Below, one piece after another: positions 59,905-64,000 of a DNA stretch of 64,000 nucleotides. Position numbers and translations under genes: made by a program. Origin of the DNA: Natranaerofaba carboxydovora (GTDB lineage: Bacteria; Bacillota; Natranaerobiia; Natranaerobiales; Natranaerofabaceae); the NCBI RefSeq assembly GCF_022539405.1, contig NZ_CP054394.1, positions 2,550,501 through 2,614,500 of the forward strand. Reading direction: 5' to 3'. The notes under the pieces were generated by a model. The model was given only the letters and a program-made list of their open reading frames with translations. It ran no database searches and was not told where the DNA came from. How positions within the stretch are numbered: position 1 is the first letter of the stretch; every line of letters starts with the position of its first letter.

Positions 59905-61281
59905 TTGGAAGATACATTAAAGAGCGTCTTATCAGGTAAAAAAGCTGATTATATCGAAATAAGGGTAGAAGAGTCAAAAACAGATTCAATCGAATTTCAA
60001 GGACCAGAACTAGAACAGGCGGGGGGATCAATTAAGTTTGGTGGAAGTGTTCGCGCTTTTGTCAAAGGTGGAGTAGGTTTTGTTTCCTTTAACCGGCTTA
60101 AGGATTTGGAGGAAAAAGTAGACCTTGCCATCAAACAGGCTGAACTTATAGGTAGTAGGAGCAGTGAATCTACAAACCTAAGTCCTGTTAAAGTTATTAA
60201 TGACAAAGTGACCATAGAAACAATCGAAGACCCCAGGGAGATCCCGCTAGACAAAAAGATCAACCTGTTTAAAAACTATAACGATATAATTCTATCTTAT
60301 GGTGAGCCCATCTCTAGCTCAAGAATAAACTATTTTGATAAGTACACCAAGCTATATTTCGCTAATTCTGAGGGAAGCTACATAGAACAGGAAAAACTAG
60401 ACCTTGGAGGTAACATCACAGCAGTGGCTAGTAAAGGCGAAAACACCCAAATGTCCCGTGTAGGATTTGGAAGTTCTAAAGATTTCGGCGAGGCTAGAAA
60501 TCTTGAAGACAATATCAAAACTTCGTGCAAAAGAGCTTCTGATATGCTTGAAGCACCACCGATAAAAGGTGGTGAATACACTGTAGTTCTAGATCCTACT
60601 TTGGCAGGAATATTTGTGCATGAGGCATTTGGCCATTTGAGTGAAAGTGATTTTGTTTTTGAAAATCCTGAACTACAAAAACTGATGAAGCTTGGAACCC
60701 AATTTGGACCAAAAGAGCTAAATATATATGATACTGGAGATAGTGTTGGAAGTAGAGGGTATTTGAAGTACGATGATGAAGGTGTACAAACAGAAAAGAC
60801 CGACCTGATCAAAGAAGGCCAACTGGTTGGTAGACTCCATACCAGAGAAACAGCCGATAAAATGGATGAAAAACCCACAGGTAGTGCAAGAGCTATCAAC
60901 TATAATCATCCTCCAATCTGCAGAATGAGAACTACCTGCATTGCCCCTGGTGATGCAAGTTTTGACGATATGATCAAGGATATCAAAGAAGGTGTCTATG
61001 CAGTTGATGCATACGGAGGGCAAACTAATGGTGAGATGTTTACCTTTAAAGCCGGCGAAGCTTATATGATTAGAAACGGTGAAATTGCTGAAATGGTCAG
61101 AGATGTTAATTTGACCGGAAATGTATTTACTACTCTCTCTAACATCGAAGCTATAGGGAATGATTTTATGATTAGAGATTCTGGAGGCGGCTGTGGCAAG
61201 GGCGGACAGGGACCTCTTCCTACAAGCCAGGGAGCTCCTTCCCTTAAAATTCAAAAGGTAGTCATAGGGGGGAAAAGTTAA
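59905..61281 (+). CDS. tldD: Metalloprotease TldD
   Basis: 458 residues from TTG 59905; AGGAGG is seven to eight bases upstream and lies inside the longer frame starting at 59881. The zinc-binding H-E-x3-H motif is in VHEAFGHLSESDFV, and the C-terminal beta barrel has the conserved GGQTNGEMFTFKAGEAYMI and GGGCGKGGQGPLPTSQGAPS. TldD is the catalytic partner of TldE; together they digest modified peptides and unfolded proteins. The tldE start overlaps the stop by one base. Confidence 0.97.
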   Translation: MEDTLKSVLSGKKADYIEIRVEESKTDSIEFQGPELEQAGGSIKFGGSVRAFVKGGVGFVSFNRLKDLEEKVDLAIKQAELIGSRSSESTNLSPVKVINDKVTIETIEDPREIPLDKKINLFKNYNDIILSYGEPISSSRINYFDKYTKLYFANSEGSYIEQEKLDLGGNITAVASKGENTQMSRVGFGSSKDFGEARNLEDNIKTSCKRASDMLEAPPIKGGEYTVVLDPTLAGIFVHEAFGHLSESDFVFENPELQKLMKLGTQFGPKELNIYDTGDSVGSRGYLKYDDEGVQTEKTDLIKEGQLVGRLHTRETADKMDEKPTGSARAINYNHPPICRMRTTCIAPGDASFDDMIKDIKEGVYAVDAYGGQTNGEMFTFKAGEAYMIRNGEIAEMVRDVNLTGNVFTTLSNIEAIGNDFMIRDSGGGCGKGGQGPLPTSQGAPSLKIQKVVIGGKS

Positions 61282-62582
61282 TGGACGATATCATAAAAAA
61301 AGCAAAAGAAAAAGGCGAAGAGGCTGAGCTTTTTCAGGTAACCCATAAAACCACACCGGTCGAATTTGAAAACAATCGTCTAAAAAATATAAAGACTCAG
61401 GAACTAAACAGTTATGCCCTTAGATTAATTAAAGATGGACGTCTTGGATTTTCTACTTCAACAAAAGAAGATAACCCGGAAGAACTTCTAGAAAAAGCAA
61501 GACAATCAAGTACCTTTGGCAGAAATTTTGAACCTAATCTACCGGAAAACGATCCTGTAGAGCTAAAGGACATGTATGATCCTAAAGTACAGGAAGTACC
61601 TTTAGAGAAATTAATAGAGCTTGGCACAGAGCTAGTAGATACAATGAAAAACAAAAACAGCGACGTTCTTGCCCAGGCCGAGGTAGAAAAAGCAGAAACA
61701 AAGATTACAATAAAAAATACCAGAGGATTTGATAACAGTTATACGAAGAGTTCTTTTACCATTATGGGTGGAGCTATGCTGATGGTAGGAAAAAGTTTTT
61801 TAACCTTTGGAAGCTTTAAAAGCTTACCAAATTATGATCCTGATACAGCGGAGATAAAAGAAGAGCTTTTGCAGGACCTTGAGTTTGGCCCCAAAGAAGT
61901 AGACATAACAAGCGGAAATTACGATGTTATCATTTCTCCATCAGCCATGGGAGATGTCTTTAGACCTATCATTGCAAGTATAGACGGGCAGGCTGTCGAA
62001 AAGAAAATGTCGCCTTTTAGAGACAAACTAGAACAAAAACTCTTTGATGATAGAGTTAGCTTAATTGATATGCCCCATAAGCCATGGACGCCGGGTATGT
62101 GTCCTTTTGATGATGAAGGGACCTTGACTAAAGAAACACCTTTCATAAAAGAAGGGACTTTGTTAAACTTTCCCCTTGATCTTTTGACTGCTAACTCTCT
62201 TAAAATGGAGCCAACAGGGCATGCCGTACGCTCTGCCTTAAGTCTTCCGTCTCCTGGTCTTCATAATGCCGTCTTAGAACCTGGCGAAACTGAACTAAAA
62301 GATATGATAAAAAGCATAGATAAAGGTGTCTATGTCAAAGACCTGATGGGAGCATGGGCCGGAAACCCTTACGGCGGTGAAGTAAACGGAAACATTTCTC
62401 TTGGTTATCTGATTGAAAACGGGGAAATTGTCGGACGGATAAAAGACTGCATGTTTAGCTGTAATACCTTTGAAGTATTAAAGGACCAGTTGGTTGACTT
62501 TAGCAAGGAGTCAAAATGGATGGGAAGTATATCTTATCCATATGCGCAATTGGAAGGGGTAAGTATAACGGCAAAAGGATAA
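61281..62582 (+). CDS. tldE: Metalloprotease partner TldE (PmbA)
   Basis: 433 residues, paralogue of TldD without the HExxxH motif: FENNRLKNIKTQELNSYALR, YDVIISPSAMGDVFRPIIAS, LSLPSPGLHNAVLEPGE and GGEVNGNISLGYLIENGEI. It forms the heterodimer with TldD. Overlapping TAATG start behind GGGGGGAAAAG. Followed by a hairpin-core repeat and then a conventional terminator. Confidence 0.97.
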   Translation: MDDIIKKAKEKGEEAELFQVTHKTTPVEFENNRLKNIKTQELNSYALRLIKDGRLGFSTSTKEDNPEELLEKARQSSTFGRNFEPNLPENDPVELKDMYDPKVQEVPLEKLIELGTELVDTMKNKNSDVLAQAEVEKAETKITIKNTRGFDNSYTKSSFTIMGGAMLMVGKSFLTFGSFKSLPNYDPDTAEIKEELLQDLEFGPKEVDITSGNYDVIISPSAMGDVFRPIIASIDGQAVEKKMSPFRDKLEQKLFDDRVSLIDMPHKPWTPGMCPFDDEGTLTKETPFIKEGTLLNFPLDLLTANSLKMEPTGHAVRSALSLPSPGLHNAVLEPGETELKDMIKSIDKGVYVKDLMGAWAGNPYGGEVNGNISLGYLIENGEIVGRIKDCMFSCNTFEVLKDQLVDFSKESKWMGSISYPYAQLEGVSITAKG

Positions 62583-62588
62583 CCACCC

Positions 62589-62670
62589 TTAGTTATTGCA
62601 TACCAACGCTCGCTCGGAATTTGCAGGCACAGTCCAAATTAAAGGCTCGCTTATGGTATGCAATAACTAA
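62589..62670. repeat. Hairpin-core repeat with locus-specific outer stem (copy 3)
   Basis: Outer stem TTAGTTATTGCATACCA / TGGTATGCAATAACTAA (62589-62605, 62654-62670), 17 bp perfect. The minus strand core reads TAAGCGAGCCTTTAATTTGG ... CAAATTCCGAGCGAGCGT, matching copies 1 and 2 while the outer arms differ completely. Confidence 0.82.
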
Positions 62671-62674
62671 CACT

Positions 62675-62705
62675 TACTGATTTTCTTTTAATCAGTATTT
62701 TTTTT
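62675..62705 (+). terminator. Terminator of tldD-tldE
   Basis: TACTGATT / AATCAGTA (62675-62682, 62690-62697) followed by eight T. Confidence 0.92.
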
Positions 62706-62754
62706 GCTGCAAATGAATAAATTTTTAAAAAGAATTAATTCAGGGGGGATTTTA

Positions 62755-62973
62755 TTGTTTCATTCTTTAAATGTTAGGAATAAGAAGAAAAAAGCACTTG
62801 TACTTTCGCTAATTGTGTTTTTGGCAGCAGGAGTCTATTTAACTCTTCCCGGAAGAGATACGGGAGCTGTGATACCTGTATTTCAGGAGGAAGAGAAAAA
62901 GACACCGATCTATTATGTGGATACCGAAGAGAACAAAGTTGCAATTTCATTTGATGCAGCCTGGGGAGCGTAA
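62755..62973 (+). pseudogene. Truncated polysaccharide deacetylase (PdaB-like) remnant
   Basis: 72 codons from TTG 62755 behind GGGGGG. Membrane anchor (about 14-30), then the start of the NodB domain: KVAISFDAAWGA, where the first catalytic Asp motif of PdaA/PdaB sits, immediately followed by TAA. A normal enzyme continues for about 180 more residues. The DNA after the stop (62974-63064) does not continue the domain in any frame I can read, so the 3' part was deleted, not merely frameshifted. In sporulating Firmicutes PdaB acts on spore or cell-wall peptidoglycan. Confidence 0.8.
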
Positions 62974-63064
62974 TTTTTATTACAGTATTTTTATTGAAGA
63001 AAACTATTCCCTAGAAAATACTTGCCAATTTCAAGGTGGAAATAAGAGTTATAAAATTGTATTA

Positions 63065-63727
63065 TTAAGTTTCATTTCTTAAGACTACATTATAAATTCT
63101 CCTGGGCAAATCACCCTCTTCAAGTTCTTCTACCTGAAGAATTTGAAAACTTTCAGAAAATCTTTCTATAGTTTTTCTATCAAAAAAATGAATAATAAAA
63201 TCGCTTATATTATATATGTTTCCTTCAAGATGAGTTCCGGTACCAAAATGGGGATCTTTTTTGTTCCTTACGGTATAGATGTTTATACCCCCGTTTTTAA
63301 GTATTCTTTTAATCTCCTTGAACAAAAAATCAAGTTCTTCTGTTTTAAAATTCATACAGCATAATAAATGAGAAAAACATCCATCAAATGAATCATCAGC
63401 AAAAGTCAAAGGTTCTTTTACGTTATGTTGAATTGCCGTAACTCTATTAGACAAATTATGATCCACTGCTTTTTGTTTGATATCTTTAATTCCCTTAGCA
63501 GCATAGTCCAAAACATAAACTTGAAATCCTTCCCGGGCAAAATATAGAGTGTCTCTCCCCTGTCCTCCACCTAATTCTAAAATACTTGTCACCTGGTTAT
63601 CTTTGAACACTTTAGCAGCCTTAACTGCAGCTTCGCTTGGTGATTTACCAAAAAAATCTTCAACTGTATTATAACTGTTTTCCCATTTTAATTGATTATC
63701 TATATATTTTTCATTGTTCGATGCCAT
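63065..63727 (-). CDS. Class I SAM-dependent methyltransferase
   Basis: 220 residues of the Methyltransf_25/11 type. SAM motif I is ILELGGGQGRDTLYFA (about 50-65), motif II VYVLDYAAKGI, motif III region DSFDGCFSHLLC, and the post-motif IKRILKNGGINIYTVR. Substrate not predictable; UbiE/tellurite-resistance-like small-molecule methyltransferases look similar. GGAGGAATAGTT precedes the ATG. Followed upstream on the same strand by the sortase gene. Confidence 0.9.
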   Translation of the reverse strand: MASNNEKYIDNQLKWENSYNTVEDFFGKSPSEAAVKAAKVFKDNQVTSILELGGGQGRDTLYFAREGFQVYVLDYAAKGIKDIKQKAVDHNLSNRVTAIQHNVKEPLTFADDSFDGCFSHLLCCMNFKTEELDFLFKEIKRILKNGGINIYTVRNKKDPHFGTGTHLEGNIYNISDFIIHFFDRKTIERFSESFQILQVEELEEGDLPRRIYNVVLRNET

Positions 63728-63773
63728 AACTATTCCTCCATAATATTATTTTAGCCGCTACTGTAACCTGAAA

Positions 63774-64000
63774 TTAATCTTCAAGATAAGCACGTACTAT
63801 TAATCTTTTTTCCGATGATCCAGGGGGCTCACAGGTAGTTAAAGTTAAAGCAGGGTCAGAAGTATCTTCAATTACACTCCAATCATATTTATCCGTTGCA
63901 AATACATCATCTACTTTGTAAATGTATACATTATCTTCAAAATATAATTTTATATTGTCCTCTTCTTCAAGTTTATTTAGCTCACCAAAAGGTGCTCCAT
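63774..64000 (-). CDS. Sortase (class D-like), C-terminal part only
   Basis: 75 codons ending at TAA 63774; the 5' part lies beyond the window. The sequence LTLTTCEPPGSSEKRLIVRA holds the catalytic Cys of the TLxTC sortase signature and the catalytic Arg after it. Sortases join surface proteins to the peptidoglycan or build pili. The catalytic His is outside the window. The gene precedes the methyltransferase by 46 bases, probably as one transcript. Confidence 0.88.
   Translation of the reverse strand, partial: GAPFGELNKLEEEDNIKLYFEDNVYIYKVDDVFATDKYDWSVIEDTSDPALTLTTCEPPGSSEKRLIVRAYLED

Noticed and set aside
60378-61254. Long minus-strand frames opposite tldD
   Set aside because: The plus-strand TldD frame carries all conserved motifs; the opposite frames are by-products of codon bias.
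62974-63064. Frameshifted continuation of the deacetylase
   Set aside because: The next frame is open for about 35 codons but shows none of the NodB motifs expected after the first Asp, so a simple frameshift does not explain the truncation.
1-64000. CRISPR array, prophage or restriction/toxin-antitoxin system
   Set aside because: No regularly spaced repeats, phage structural genes or recognisable defence enzymes were seen; the repeats found are dispersed, not arrayed.
1-64000. tRNA or rRNA genes
   Set aside because: No cloverleaf with a T-loop GGTTCRANNC in proper context and no rRNA motifs noticed. The GGTTCAACC at about 36073 lies in the IS607 3' region and lacks the rest of a tRNA.

Overview
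The window looks like chromosomal DNA of a low-GC, Gram-positive, strictly anaerobic and probably salt- or alkali-adapted member of the Firmicutes/Clostridia. This rests on AT-rich DNA, strong AGGAGG ribosome binding sites with many TTG and GTG starts, a CIRCE element, a SpoIIE/RsbU-type phosphatase, a PdaB-like remnant, NiaR, Stickland-type ornithine degradation genes, a NuoEFG-like iron-sulfur complex, a flavodiiron protein and very acidic exported lipoproteins. A Natranaerobius-like organism would fit, but this is inference; no rRNA or tRNA gene was seen.

Layout. 0-7.5 kb: an ECF sigma/anti-sigma pair upstream of an exported bactofilin-like membrane protein, a secreted FMN-binding lipoprotein, a NarL-type two-component system, and a lipoamide-dehydrogenase homologue without its redox cysteines. 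7.5-16.3 kb: PAS-PP2C phosphatase, lemA-htpX, a yqeC-like gene, an orphan sugar-binding lipoprotein, a DUF362 protein and a degenerate GGDEF protein. 16.5-22.5 kb: one operon for a stand-alone Lrp/AsnC ligand-binding domain and a three-subunit NuoE/NuoF/(NuoG+GltD) enzyme, a candidate electron-bifurcating NADH/NADPH/ferredoxin complex. 22.8-28.5 kb: a DASS anion transporter, an XRE-cupin regulator, and ortA-ortB-ald, which should turn 2-amino-4-oxopentanoate plus CoA into acetyl-CoA and alanine and then pyruvate. 28.7-34.6 kb: a TPR protein, a TetR-MCP pair, and a DUF2520-panB-panC pantothenate operon. 34.9-36.2 kb: an IS607-type element with intact tnpA, gutted tnpB and a structured 3' end. 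36.2-42.2 kb: HrcA-type (CIRCE) hsp20, mscS, a P-loop/Gls24-like fusion, an M20 hydrolase and an acidic haem lipoprotein. 42.4-48.3 kb: hisC-pheA, niaR-nadA-nadC and a flavodiiron protein. 48.4-55.1 kb: a membrane phosphatase-like protein with a GT4 glycosyltransferase, a small unknown, a radical SAM-PDZ protein and murC. 55.4-58.3 kb: a dense DnaA-box cluster, then tsaE-tsaB-rimI-tsaD. 58.6-64 kb: a PRC-barrel protein, tldD-tldE, a truncated polysaccharide deacetylase, a methyltransferase and the end of a sortase.

The most unusual signals are non-coding. First, a dispersed, roughly 95-bp palindromic (MITE-like) repeat has about eleven copies or fragments. Second, a different hairpin family has a conserved core embedded in locus-specific but perfectly or near-perfectly paired outer stems; its copies sit at gene 3' ends. 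Third, DnaA boxes cluster between murC and tsaD, with no dnaA in the window. No CRISPR array, prophage or classical defence island was recognised.
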